This document shows, in pieces, positions 19,801 to 33,061 of a stretch of 64,000 bases of DNA. Positions within the stretch are counted from its first letter, which is position 1; every line of letters begins with the position of its first letter. The stretch covers positions 10,132,501 to 10,196,500 of the forward strand of contig NC_069662.1 in assembly GCF_027244095.1 (NCBI RefSeq), given 5' to 3'. This DNA comes from Hemicordylus capensis (lineage: Eukaryota; Chordata; Lepidosauria; Squamata; Cordylidae). The position numbers and the translations under genes were made by a program. Below the pieces are notes generated by a model that saw only the letters and a program-made list of their open reading frames with translations, made no database searches and was not told the DNA's origin.

Positions 19801-19973
19801 TGGTTGGTTGGTTTGACAGATTTCTATACCACACCAAAACTTACGTCTCTGGGTGGTTCACAATAAAACTGAAGGTATGAGGTCGATAGGTCATTCCATA
19901 TGACACAATAGTAAAGCTAGATTAATTGAGAAAAGCTTTTTAGCACAGCTCATATTAAAAGACAAAAACATCC

Positions 19974-20875
19974 TCAATATGTTCTCTTTACTAGCTGGTC
20001 CCTTTTGTTCAGTTCAGGCCTCAGCAAAATGATGTAGCATTTGGGGGAAAAGATAAAAGCCAGTAGCCCAGCACTAGAAGCTAAGATGGAGAAGATCTCC
20101 ACAGCCACCATATATTTCCCTTTGGTGCTCAAGTAGGTAGGAACAAAAGACAACCAAACACTGCAGAACAACAACATGCTGAAGGTGATAAACTTGGCCT
20201 CGTTAAAGCTGTCTGGCAACTTCCTGGCAAGGAAAGCCACAGAGAAGCTGATGATGGACAGAAGTCCCATGTAGCCCAAAACAAGATAAAACATAAAGAC
20301 AGACCCTTGGTTACATTCTGCTACAATCTCCCTAGTCAGGGACTGCATGTCAAAATCCGGGAATGGAGGAGAGGTTCCTAACCATATTGCACAAATGCCT
20401 GCTTGAAGATGAGAGCAGGAAAGGACAAGGGAGATGGACAGTCTTTTCCCTACCCACTTTCTCCTAGTAGACCCTGGCTCTTTGGCCATGAAAGCTAGAA
20501 TCACTGTGATGGTTTTGGCCAGCATGCAAGAAATAGCAACCGAGAAAATGATGCTGAAGGCCGGTTGTCGAAGAAGACAGGTCAACTCCGCAGGTCGACC
20601 AATGAAGAGGAAAACACAAAGGAAGGAGAGCAGGAGGGAGATGAGGAGAGTGTAGGAGAGACTGCGGTTGTTGGCTTTGACAATGGGTGTGTTGTGATAC
20701 CTCATGAAAGTCCCAAGCACAAAAACTGTGATGCAAGACAAGGAAAGAGCAAAAATGGCCAAAATGGTGCCCAAAAGTTCTTCATAAGACAAGAAAGTGA
20801 TCACTTTGGGAAGGCATAAATCCTGTTCATCATTTGTATAATGATCTTCTGGACATTGATCACAGTCATCCATAT
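19974..20875 (-). CDS. V2R gene B exon 6 (seven-helix domain, stop)
   Basis: 902 bp after acceptor TTTTCCAG, ending in TGA at 19974-19976. Two bases complete Asp574; [12 protein letters not shown] finishes the cysteine-rich linker. Seven hydrophobic segments follow, with the class C/V2R signatures [36 protein letters not shown] and [13 protein letters not shown]. The tail ends KRTY, a normal V2R length. It differs from gene C exon 6 at only four residues of 299. Confidence 0.96.
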
Positions 20876-23800
20876 CTGGAAAAGAAAATGTGCAGATCTG
20901 GACAAGATGTTTATTACTTTTATTTTAGAGGGGGAAAACCTTATACACTGCTTTTCTTGTCACAGGGTGCTATAAGGTAACTGCCATGTAGGGGGGAAAA
21001 ATACAGAACCTTGGCTCCCATTAACTGACACCGTTTCTAATTCAAATTTAAGCAACTTATATTCCAGTCAACAGAATCTGAACCAATACAGTCACCCAGT
21101 CCTGGATGTTTTTAGAAATAGAACCAATCCTGAATGCATTTTTAAGTACTTAGAAACTTTCTTTAGAAATCAAATCTGTAATCAGTGGTCACTATTAGAA
21201 AATCCGGAATGAACAGCTCTTACCAATCTGTTTTGAAATCTTCCCTTCTGTACATGGAAGGCAATCATAGCAACAAAATGGCTTCCTTTCCTTCTTTGCT
21301 CTTCTATAACCTGGCTGACAATTGTCATTACACAATGAAAGAGGCAGTGCCTGTTCAAAATGAATGAATAGATTGCATTAACTTCCAAACACAGATTTTG
21401 GGAATTTGTACATAAAGCACTTGAGCTGTACATAAAGCTGTACATAAAGCACTGAAGCCTCTTTCAACTCATTTCATTTGGTTGACACCATCAAAGCTGT
21501 GGGGATAGGTATGCTGGCAGTTGGTCACAGCCTCAATACCCTTCTTTGGGCTTGTGAGAGCCACAATATCATTCCTTTATGTTTTCTTGTTCATTAAGGT
21601 TAGTAGACTGGAGAGTGGATGCAGCAGAAATAGCCATAGTCAGCTCTGAACCACAAACAGCTCCACTGACTAGTATTTTGTCTGGCATAGCAGGTTTCGT
21701 AGCTGCAGGAAACCTAAATCCTGACACAGCTGAACAGATAGGGGAAGTGCCAAGCTATCATCATCCAGGAAGCCAGTGCCAATGGAAGCAGCCACATAAT
21801 GAAGAGATACTCATGATCCACCAAAAGTGGGCTAAGGGAACCTAGCCCAGTTTTGGTGGATCGTGTGCTGCCATGGGAGCTGTGCCGCTCCCAGCAGCAA
21901 ACCCTCTTAATTCCCCCTCCCCTTAGCCAAGGTTAGCGGAGCGAGTGCTCCGTTAACCCTGTCTTTTGGATCATGCTCCACACCATGGCGGCACATGAGG
22001 AGACCCTCCGCTGGGAGGCTGAAACAAGCCTCCCGGCCCTGGGGGTCTCTCCCAGATGCCCAAGTGCTCAGGTGGGTCATCTTGAAAGTTCTGGAGACCA
22101 CACTGCCCCCAATCCCCACAGCCCCACCGGATCTCCCCACAAACCCTCCGAAGACATGTCTCACCAATCATGAGACTCGCCTCAATGACTGCAGGAGCAA
22201 CCACGTTAACCAAAACCATCCCTGGAGAGGCAGAAGTAATTAGATTTTTAGGTAAGACTCATGAATTCTTTTTTAAAGTAGAAGGAAACCATTCTTGGAG
22301 CACAAACATGGACCATCGTTACTTGTGGTGAATAATTTCTGAATAACCCATTCGGCATAACAGATGGTGGCGGGGAGCTTTGGAACCTGGGAGCTTTGGC
22401 CAGATTGGCTTTTTATCGTCTAAGTCATTGTGAAGCATAGTGGGGTGGGAAGAGGGCCGCACAAGCCCTGTGCCCCTCATAATATCCCACTGATTGGTCT
22501 ACAGTTGACATGCATTATGTTTTAACTGTATAGCTTAACTGATTATTATATTTAGTAGTGGTGGCGGTAGCAGTAGTAGCAGCAGCAGCAGCAGCAGGAG
22601 AAGATGTAGAGGCTCTTCTCACGATCCATGAGGGGATCTCCCCACAGACACGCTCTCCCAACAGATGAGCAGTCAGACTGCCCCAACAGCCGTAGCCGCT
22701 GCCCACACAACCGCCGGCTTTGTCCCGGAGCCAGCGGAAGCTCCAGCATGCCCTGTGCATGCTGGAGAGATCACCCCAAGCCGGGAGGCTGCTTTTCAGC
22801 CTCCCGGTCGGGGGTCTCCTCATGAGTAGCCGCAGCGTGGAGCCACACTGTGGCAACTCACAAGCAGAAAAACCGGGTTTGTGGAGCGCTCACTCCGCAA
22901 ACCTGGTTCAACTGCCGGGCTACTTAAGCAGCCGAGCCCGGTGGTTCTCACAATGAGAGGAAATCAGACTAGCCTCCGCTAGCCCAATTTCCTCCCATCG
23001 TGTGAATTGCCTCATAGTAATAGTGTTGTCCCAAAAAGTGGGTTCTTGCCTGGCATGCAAGTGCCAATAAACATGCCAGAGGTGGAAATCTTTTAAAGTT
23101 TATGCTGCACAGAGCAATCAGTGCCGGGGATCGTCCCCAAAGCAAAGCACACCCAGCAAATTCAGCATCTGCGTTGTATAAGAACATAAGAACATAAGAA
23201 GAGCTCTGCTGGATCAGGCCCAAGGCCCATCTAGTCCAGCATCCTGTTTCGCACAGAAGCCCACCAGATGCCGCTGGAAGCCTACAGGCAGGAGTTGAGG
23301 GCATGCCGTCTCACCTGCCATTACTCCCCTGCAACTGGTACTCAGAGGCACCCTGCCCTTGAGGCAGGAGGTGGCCTACAGCCCTCCGACTAGTAGCCAT
23401 TGATAGACCTCTGCTCCATGAAGCCATCCAAACCCCTCTTAAAGCCATCCAGGTTGTTGGCTGTCACCACATCCTGTGGCAGAGAGTTCCACAAGAGGAT
23501 CACGCGTTGTGTGAAAAAGTACTTCCGTTTGTTGGTCCTAGACCTTCTGGCAATCAATTTCATGGAGTGATCCCTGTTTCTAGTGTTGTGTGAGAGGGAA
23601 AAGAATCTCTCTCTCTCCACTTTCTCCACACCATGCATGATTTTATAGACCTCTATCATGTCTCCCCGCAGTCGTCTTTTTTCTAAACTAAAAAGCCCCA
23701 GGTGTTGTAGTCTTGCCTCATAGGAAAGGTGCTGTAGTCCCCTGATCATCTTGGTTGCCCTTTTCTGTACCTTCTCCAGTTCAACAATGTCCTTTTTAAG

Positions 23801-26800
23801 ATGTGGTGACCAGAACTGTACGCAGTACTCCAAGTGTGGTCGCACCATAGTTTTGTATAAGGGCATTATAATGTTATCTGTTTTATTTTCAATCCCCTTC
23901 CTAATGATCCCTAGCATGGAATTTGCCTTTTTCACAGCTGCCGCACATTGAGTCGACACTTTCAATGAGCTGTCAACCACAACCCCAAGATCCCTCTCCT
24001 GGTCCGTCACCGACAGCTCGGATCCCATCAGCATATACTTGAAGTTGGGGTTTTTCATCCCAATTTGCATCACTTTACACTTGCTAACATTGAACTGCAT
24101 TTGCCATTTTGTCGCCCACTCACCCAGGTTGGAGAGATCCTTTTGGAGCTGCTCACAATCCGTTTGAGATTTCACTACCCGGAAGAGTTTGGTATCATCT
24201 GCAAATTTGGCCACGTCGCTGCTTACCCCTGCTTCTAGATCATTTATGAATACATTAAAAAGCACCGGTCCCAGTACAGATCCCTGGGGGACCCCACTTC
24301 TTACTTCCCTCCATTGTGAAAACTCTCCATTTATACCTACCCTCTGTTTCCTGTCTTTCAACCAGTTAGCAATCCACACATGTACTTGTCCCTTTATCCC
24401 ATGACAGCTAAGTTTCCTCAGGAGCCTTTGATGAGGAACTTTGTCAAAAGCTTTTTGGAAGTCCAGGTAGACTATGTCAACTGGATCACCTTGATCCACA
24501 TGCTTGTTGACACTCTCAAAGAAGTCCAAAAGGTTGGTGAGGCAAGATATATCTTTGCGGAAGCCATGCTGGCTCACTCCGAGCAGGGCCTGTTCTTCTA
24601 GGTGCTTTACAATTTTATCCTTGAGGATGCTTTCCATCAATTTGCCTGGAATGGATGTTAGGCTAACTGGCCTGTAATTTCCCGGATCGCCCCTGGATCC
24701 CTTTTTGAAAATCGGTGTTACATTTGCCACTCTCCAGTCCTCTGGTACAGAGCCCGATTTCAGGGATAAGTTAAATATTTTAGCAAGGAGGTCGGCAATT
24801 TCACATTTGAGTTCTTTGAGGACTCTTGGATGGATGCCATCTGGCCCTGGTGATTTGTTAGCTTTCAGTTTTTCCAGACAGTTTAGAACATCATCCCTTG
24901 TCACTTTTATCTGACTCAGCTCTCTAGCCTCCATCCCTAAAAAGTCTGGTTCAGGAACAGGTATCCTCTGCCGTGAAGACAGATGCAAAGAACTCATTCA
25001 GTTTCTCTGCAACCTCCATATCCTCCTTAATAATCCCTTTCACTCCCTCATTGTCTAATGGCCCAACCGCCTCCCTGGCAGGTTTCCTGCTTCTGATGTA
25101 CTTAAAGAAGTTTTTGTTATTCCCCTTGATACTTTTGGCTAAATGTTCCTCAAACTCTCTTTTCGCCTCCCTTATTGTCACCTTGCATTTCTTTTGCCAG
25201 AGTTTGTGTTCCTTTTTGTTCTCTTCGTTTGGACAGGCCTTCCAATTTTGGAAGGAAGTCTTCTTCCCTTTTATGGCTTCCTTGACGGTACCCGTTAGCC
25301 ATGCTGGCATCCTCCTGGACTTAGTGGTACCTTTCCTCCTTTTGGGTATACAATCTAACTGGGCTTCTAGTATTGTGGTTTTGAGTAAACTCCATGCACT
25401 CTGGAGCGAAGTGACTCTCCTGATTTCCCCCCTCAGCTTTTTTTTCACCATACTCCTCATTTTGGAGAAGTTTCCTCTTCTGAAATTCAAAATGTCCGTG
25501 TTAGACATCCTTGGTGATTCTCTCCCCGCATGTATGCTGAATTTGATGGCACTATGGTCACTGTTCCTTAAAGGGTCGATGACACTGACATCACGCACCA
25601 GGTCCTGGGTGTCACTCAGAATTAGATCTAAGGTCGCCTTGTCTCTGGTTGGTTCCATGACCAACTGTTCTAGGGCACAGTCATTTAACGTATCTAGAAA
25701 TTTGACCTCTTTGTCCTGACTTGAATGTGAATTTATCCAGTCTATGTGTGGGTAGTTGAAATCACTCATTATTACAGCCCTGCCTCTCCTTGACGCCTCC
25801 CTGATTTCCTCCTGCAACTCCCAGTCACTGTCATCATTTTGATCCGGAGGGCGATAGCACGTCCCCAGTAGCACGTTTCCTTTCCGACCTTGTATAGTCA
25901 CCCACAGGGTTTCTGTGGAGGACTCCAGTCCACTTAGGTTTTCTAGCTTATTAGATTCTATCCCTTCTTTAACATACAGTGCTACCCCTCCTCCAAGGCG
26001 CCCCTCCCTGTCCTTTCTGTAAAGTTTATACCCAGGGATAACAGTGTCCCACTGGTTCTCACTGTTCCACCATGTTTCTGTTATGCCCACTATGTCTATT
26101 TCTGCATTAGCAACCAAGCACTCCAGCTCACCCATCTTGGTTCGGAGGCTTCTGGCATTGGCATACAAGCCCCTATACGCTGAATCTCTCCCCTGATGTA
26201 TGCTACTCTTTTGACTCTTTAACCTGCTGGCACAGGCTCCCATCTGCTCTTTATGCAGTTTTGCTCCATCCCCTTCTATTTTATTTGCATTCTTTGCAGC
26301 CTCACACTTTAAAGGATGGCTTTTACCAAACGGGATACTGCCCAGCTCCCATCGGCTGTTCCCCAGGTGTCATTTTAAAAGCTGCTCTGCAACCTTTTTG
26401 ATTTTAAGCGCCAGCAGTCTGGTTCCATCTTGGTTCAAGTGCAGCCCGTCCCTTTTGTACAGGCCTTGCCTGCCCCAAAATGTGTCCCAGTGCCTAACAA
26501 ATCTAAACCCCTCCTCCCGGCACCACCGTCTCATCCACGCATTGAAACCGCTCAGCTCTGCCTGTCTCACTGTACTTGCGCGTGGAACAGGTAGCATTTC
26601 TGAGAATGCTACCTTGGGGGTCCTGGACTTCAAAATGCTACCTATCAGCCTAAATTTGGCTTCCAGACCTCCCGACTGCATTTCCCCACACCGTTGGTGC
26701 CGACGTGCACCACGACAGCTGTCTCCTCCCCAGCACTGCCTAGGAGCCTGTCTAGACGCTGCGTAATGTCCGCAACCTTCGCACCAGGCAGGCAAGTCAC

Positions 26801-29800
26801 CGTGCGGTCAACACGCGGGTCACAAACCCATCTCTCTATCCCCCTAATGATCGAATCACCAACTACAAGGAGGCCCCCACCCCCCAGAGGAGTATCCCCT
26901 GTGCGAGAGGATATGGGCTCATCATCCACGGAAGGGGTCCCTTCTAAAGGAGCATCTCCCTCTTCCTCAGACTGATGTCCTCCTTGCCCAAGACCTTCAT
27001 TCTCCCTGACAGCAGAGGAGCTAATGGCCCTGGAGTGGGATGCCTCTATCACATCCCTGAAGGTCTCGTCCACATGCCTCTCTGTCTCTCTGAGCTTCTC
27101 CAGATCCGCCACCTTGGTCTCGAGGGAACGGATTTGTTCCCTGAGAGCCAGGAGCTCCTTGCACCGAGCACACACCCACGACTTCTGCCCATGGGGCAAA
27201 TAGTCGTACATGTGGCACTCTGTGCAATACACTGGGAAGTGCCCCTTCCCCTGCTGACCTTCTATCTTCATACTGTTTTAGTTAGCTCTTTACAGTATTT
27301 AGGGAGCTTATTGTCTGTTTATTAGATATTTTGTTAGGATAGGTCTCAGCTGTAATGGTCAGCTATTTAACTGTCCAAACAGCCTTTCCCAAGAATATGA
27401 AGGATATGAGAGAGGGATATGTACTTACGTTCTCTTCTCCACCAGGCTCCTTGTGATAGCGATTGCGATCGCGATTTCAGGGGCTCATTCCAGGCTCCCC
27501 CGCACACTTCCCGCTAAACTCCTGCAAAACTCCTACGTCCTGTTCGTTATGCTCTCGGGCCTTCACCTCATATGTAGAGTAGCCTTCCAACTGTCACACA
27601 GGATGAGAGCCAAAGGAAAGGAAATGTGGGGCCCCGCCCAGCCCTAGCTGACTCCACCCCCACCAATCAGCAAACAGTGCCTTTAGGGAACCCTAAGAAC
27701 TCCTAGCCCTCTGATATCTTAACCCTAACAAGGAACCCTAGCAAGGAACCCTAACAAGTATGAGTAGTTACACAAAGTTTCAGCTTCATCGTACTCCGTT
27801 AGTCCCCCTCCCTTTCTGCTAGTCTTGATGCACTTAGATAAACACAGGCAAACATTCTTTAGCATAAATGATCCCTCTGAGCTTTTAGTGTAACCTCTTT
27901 GTGCAATCTGTTATCTCTTGCATTTACAGAACAAAGAACAAGGAACAAGGAACCATTTTCTTCCTTCCTTTTCATGGGAAGCAGAGGTTAATTTGTTGCA
28001 AGCGAAAGGCTAAGCTAAGCTGGCAGTTAAAGCAGTCATCTGACTTAGTGACCTTCCATGGGAGGTGGGGAGTATGGCTGCATCCTGGCTCATCATTAGT
28101 AGTAGGTGAATCCCATCATTGCCTGTGCAAAGTCATTTTGAGGCAGTCTTTGTTGGTGGCTGGTCTCCCCTTGGACCATTTTGGAACACACACTCCTTTA
28201 GGATTGGGGCCATTTCTGTGCTGGCCGCCAGGGAAGTGGGGGGAACATGCTTTAAGGCAGATCAGCAGATGATCATCTCAGGCCTATAAGTCGTATGTCC
28301 AAAAGGGTCTTAATTAGTTCATGCAACAGCCCCCACCCCCGCCCCAATGTCTGATTGTAATTTCCTTATCTTCTCAGATTCTCCTCAGTCTGGATTGTGG
28401 GTCAGAGCACTCCTTTGTGGGCTTCACAGCTCTGCAAGGATCCTCACCTGGGCTTCTGGCGGGGAGCTGACATATACTGGGCTTGTCATAGTACAAGAGT
28501 CGGGATGCCATTTTACCTGGTTGCTTGGGTGACCCTGTGGAGTCTGGAGAAGGGTGTGGCCAGGGGCGTAACGATAGGGGGGGAAGGGGGGGCATGTGCC
28601 CCGGGCGCCACTCGGTAGGGGGTGCAAAAAAGTGCCCGCACTGGTCCCCTGCCTTTCACCAAAAAAAAATTTTTTGTGTGAAAAAAATTTTTGGTGAGAA
28701 AAATTTTTTTTTGTCTGCACTGCACAGCAGGCAGTCCGCAAGGAGCAGTCCCCTCCCCGGGTCCCGGCGCCCCCCCTCCTCAGCGCCACGGGCGTCTAAA
28801 ATTGCAGAGAGACAGTGCCTGCCTGCGGCCGCCTGCCTGCTTGCTGCTCTTCTTTCTTCAGCATCATCGTCAACGTCTCCTTCATTCATATCACTCCGCT
28901 AGCCTGAGCTCACTCCCCACCCCGCCCCGTGGTGCTGCCCCCTGCCACCAGTCGCACATGCGTGTCGGGAGGGAGGAGGACACGCCGCGCATGCGTGTCT
29001 GGCAAGTGGGAGGAGAGCTCGCCGCCTGCACGTGGACTTCTTCATTGCGTGCGTTGACTCGGCGGTGACCACGAGGCAGGGTGGGAGAGCCCAGAGCATT
29101 TGTGTTGCTGCTGCCGCCAGCTGCCTGCTATGTCTGTGTCGCACTCATCACATTATTACAAGGACAACAAGGTGTGTGTGTCTGCACAATGGCAACCCGG
29201 AGGGGGGCGCTTCTTTGGGGAGCGGCTTGCTTGCTTGCCTGCCAGGGTTAAGGCATTTCAGAGGAGCAGAGATTGCCGCAGCCGAGTCTCCACCCCCTCC
29301 CTTAGTGAAATCTTAAGTGGCTGACTGGGAACCCCCGCGCGCACACAGAAACACCCCTCCTTCCGCTGCTCAAGTACGCTAGAACTTTTCCCAGCAACTT
29401 CTAGTTGATTAAATAATATACATGTTGGCTGCTGAGGCTAGCTCTGCATGGAGCCTCCCAGATCCCTTCAATGGTGACTGAGTTGGTGCTGATCACTGAT
29501 GATGATGATGATGACAGGGAGCCTTTTTCTTAAATTACTGAGCAAGCCATTCAGTAGAACTTTAATGACTCTGAAATGGAGACAGATGCAGTTCCATCTC
29601 GGTTTCCCCCTTCCCTAGTTTTCCATCTCGGTTTTCCCCTTCCTCTTTCCTTTCCAGATGCTGTAATGAGAACACATCACTTTCGTTCCAAGGTAATTTA
29701 TTTAGCACGCAATCTCAAGGTCAGAATGAGTTTTCTTACCAAAATACAAATCACTGAAAGTATTTATTTTTCTTTAAGAGCTCTCGCCATCTTCTTTTAA

Positions 29801-29950
29801 AATTTTGCATGGAAATATTATAATTTTTAACTATTTCTAACTATTTCACTTAAATTGTTAAGTATCCTAATAAACTATTCTAATGGTTTGCTTGATAACA
29901 AAGGTATTTTTCTAATGTTTCCAAAGTAAGAATACTTTATTTCATATGGC

Positions 29951-30021
<71 letters not shown>

Positions 30022-33000
30022 ACCATCGAGTTGGTGTCGACTCCTGCTAACCACAGAGCCCTGAAGTTGTCTTTGGTAGAGTACAGGAGGGGTTTACCAT
30101 TGCCTCCTCCCACACAGTATGAGATGGGGGGGGCGCAATTTCAGTGTTTGCCCTGGGCGCCGTTTTCCCTAGTTACGCCTCTGGGTGTGGCATCCATCCT
30201 GTGGGGCTTTTGTTCCCTTCAGGAGGCAGTAGGGATGAGAAGGGTCCAGGCTGGTCACATCCCAGTGGGGTTGAGAGAGGAAGGCAGGGAGAGCTACAGG
30301 AAACAGTGATCTTGTGCCTGCCATGGAATCCTCGCTGTCCTGGTTTTCTGACCTTGTATCTTGAAGAAAATGTTTTGGCCCGAGTTTCCAGTTGGCAGTG
30401 TTTGCCCTTCATTACAAGGATCTTAAATGAGGTCATAGGCTTATGCCCTAGGACTGTTCTCGCTATTGTAGAGATGTTACCTTGCATCAATTGGATGATT
30501 GCCTCAGATGTGGCTGCTCTTAACCCGCGAGGAAGATGAATGCTGAGGTGGCCAAGATACTTTGTGGGCATGGGGATGTTGTCATTCGACAACCTGAGTG
30601 ACTCTTTGTGTGAAGTGAATTTTTTGGTCCTAATAGCATTCACTTGTCCCAGCCGGGTGGCAGGGCTTCCACAGCCAGTCTGAAGGCAGGCATTGCTCTT
30701 GTTTTGTCTGGGCATTTGAGTGGCGGGTCAGATGCTGTTCAGTTGCATGCCTTCATGTGGCGGTGGACGCTCGGGGCAGCTGGGGTTTAAATTTAGTTGT
30801 TGTTTCCCCCCTTTTTTCAATAGGGGGGCTTCCCATTCCATTAATGGGAGTCACTCTTAGCTGGGGGTGTGCGGGGGATAGGCCTTGTTTGCTCCAGCTC
30901 CCCTGTCCCCTCATACCCTGGCTCTCAGTGGTGCATCACCTGGCAAAATAAGTATTGATCTGCATCAGATGCCATGTTACATTAACTTACATTTCCGTTG
31001 TTGCTATTAATAAAAAGTTGGACAGGGTATTTGACCATTCCCTTTACCCATAGTTTGAGTCTGGTCTCCTCAGGGATCCACAGCTAAGAGGTGGGACGTG
31101 TTGCATGCATGGATTAGAACTCGGGCCCTGCTGTTATTAAGCTTTAGAGACGTAGGTCTGCAACATGAATGAATGTTGCATGTAGTAAAAGGATGGCCGA
31201 GGCAAAAACCATGCAGGGGTGGCCCAGGCATTCCAGCACCTGAGGCAAGGTACTGCATGGTGCCTTGCCCTCTAACCCTGTTGGGGGGCCAACCCTCTTT
31301 CAAAACAGACCCTTGCAAGGCTCCTGAAGGCAGCCTACACCACAGCTTCTTATGTAGCAGAAGGCATGGTGGCATCCTTGTGGCGGGCAGGGTATCTGCA
31401 TATGGGCATTATAGGAGGGCATCCATATCTCCGCACTTGGATTAGCTCCTCTCATGCCTGTCCTATGTGAAGGCATGATCGGCATGCCTATTATAGTGGT
31501 GTGCCTGAAAAGGTGATTGGATCCAATAGGATTCCAAGAAGCCTTGGAAGGATTTAGTGTCGGCTGTGCCAGTGATCCTGTTGATGCCCTGGTGGAGAAC
31601 TGGAATTGCCAACTCACTAGGGCAGTAGACCTGATTGCTCCTAACAGGGGCATAGCTATAACTTTGCAAAAGGGTTCAAAAAACATGGGCCCCCAGCTCC
31701 TGAAGGCCCTTCATCTCCATCCCTCCCTATTTTCTTCATTATTTTCTTCAGCCCCTGGTGGTGCAGTGATAAAACTGCCGCCCTGTAACCAGAAGGTTAC
31801 AAGTTCGATCCTGACCAAGGGGCTCAAGGTTGACTCAGCCTTCCATCCTTCCGAGGTTGCTAAAATGAGTACCCAGAATGTTGGGGGGCAATATGCTAAA
31901 TCATTGTAAACCGCTTAGAGAGCTTCCAGCTATAGAGCGGTATATAAATGTAAGTGCTATTGCTATTGCTATCTCCCTCACTATGGGGGACCGCCAGAGA
32001 GAGGGATGAACACAGGCCCCCTCTCCCCAAGCAACGTCCCTGGCTCCTAAGCGTCCTCTCCGACCCACTTCAAAGCTGGCCCCTTGGTATCCCAAAGATC
32101 TGCGGGAGCTGAAGCTAGGTAGATGACTGGAGCGCAAGTGGAGAAAGACTTGAATGCAACAGATTACAACATGGACCAATGCTCTGGCAATACATGTGTC
32201 AAAGAAGTTATTCTTTTTTATTTGCATCTGCAAGTTCACATCCAGTTGAGTTGTTCACGGTTGTTGTGAGGGGGCTAGTACATGCCCCTCCGCCTTGAAT
32301 GAGAATTTGGAACCATCAATTACCTGTGCTGACGTTTTAAATGAGTTCTTTGTTTTCCCTAATGAATCTCTCTTATTCAGGCTGACATAGACTCAGATCC
32401 CACAATTACTGCAGTGTCTGAATCGGAGGTGTCCAGCAACTCCTCATATGTGGTTAGGCTGCATCAGTTCCAGTTTGTCACCCCTGAGGATGCTGACAAG
32501 CTGCTTGGAGCAGTGAGGCCTACCACTTCTCCTCTTGACCCTTGTCCAACATGGTTTCTACTCTTTGGCAGGGAGGTTGTTGATGGCCACAGATCCAGCT
32601 TGCTATAGTGGTTAGAGTGCTGGACTAGGAACGAGCAGACCCGAGTTCAAATCCCCATTCAGCCATGATACTTGCTGGGTGACTCTGGGCCAGTCACTTC
32701 TCTCTCAGCTTAAACTACTTCACAGGGTTGTTGTGAGGAGAAACTTAAGTATGTAGTACACTGCTCTGGGCTCCTTGGAGGATGAGTGGGATAAAAAATG
32801 TAAAATCAATCAATCAATCAATCCCTCCACCCATGGAGGTTATGAGAGAGGGAAAACCCACCTCTTCAACAAAGCTTCTTCCATTCTTTAAAATTTTAAG
32901 GTTTTAATTCGTGGATGATTTTTAAATTGTTAAATTGTTTTAAGTTTCTGTATATATTTTAACTTGTTTTATGCTATTGTTAACCGCCCAGAGATGAAAA

Positions 33001-33024
33001 TTTGGGGCAGTGTACAAATGTGAC

Positions 33025-33061
<37 letters not shown>

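Larger units (their letters stand above)
12720..19973. other. Intergenic spacer 1 (5' of gene A, 3' of gene B)
   Basis: 7.25 kb with no host gene. It aligns over nearly all its length with spacer 2. Contents in order: a SINE just upstream of gene A, a locally duplicated 0.3-kb segment, a foldback-bearing repeat, proline-rich low-complexity GC sequence (about 15060-15440), two SINEs, a CR1 3' piece, a CA array, single-copy-looking sequence (17380-19025) in which I recognise nothing, two minus-strand SINE tails and an L2-type tail close to the gene B stop. Confidence 0.75.
23181..27758 (-). mobile_element. CR1-clade LINE, nearly full length, in gene B intron 4
   Basis: About 4.6 kb on the minus strand. 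In transcription order: a roughly 0.5-kb 5' region, ORF1 (27271-26370), ORF2 with endonuclease then reverse transcriptase (26243-23390), and a 3' end with the CR1-type tail TTCTTATG repeated. The paralogous intron of gene C keeps the empty site at about 51995-52005 (CGTTATATAGGAGAAG), so insertion followed the B/C duplication. Flanks share only TATA/TATG, in line with the short or absent target duplications of CR1. One frameshift in each ORF suggests it can no longer move by itself. Confidence 0.93.
28561..30183. mobile_element. hAT-like non-autonomous DNA transposon, 1,623 bp
   Basis: The ends are CAGGGGCGTAACGATAGGG and, reversed, CAGAGGCGTAACTAGGG. An exact 8-bp duplication GGTGTGGC lies at 28553-28560 and 30184-30191. 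Gene C keeps the uninterrupted site at about 52843-52850. The size of the duplication and the CAGGGGCGTA ends point to the hAT superfamily. The interior is GC rich and has no transposase reading frame. Near its right end it holds an AT/AG microsatellite and a minus-strand Sauria-type SINE piece. Confidence 0.88.

Noticed and set aside
20434-20819. Open frames antisense to the seven-helix exon (also at 49418-49672)
   Set aside because: Shadows of a strongly constrained coding exon; they show no domain of their own.
24973-25719. 248-codon plus-strand frame opposite the CR1 endonuclease
   Set aside because: Antisense of a LINE coding region with hydrophobic composition expected from the complementary strand.
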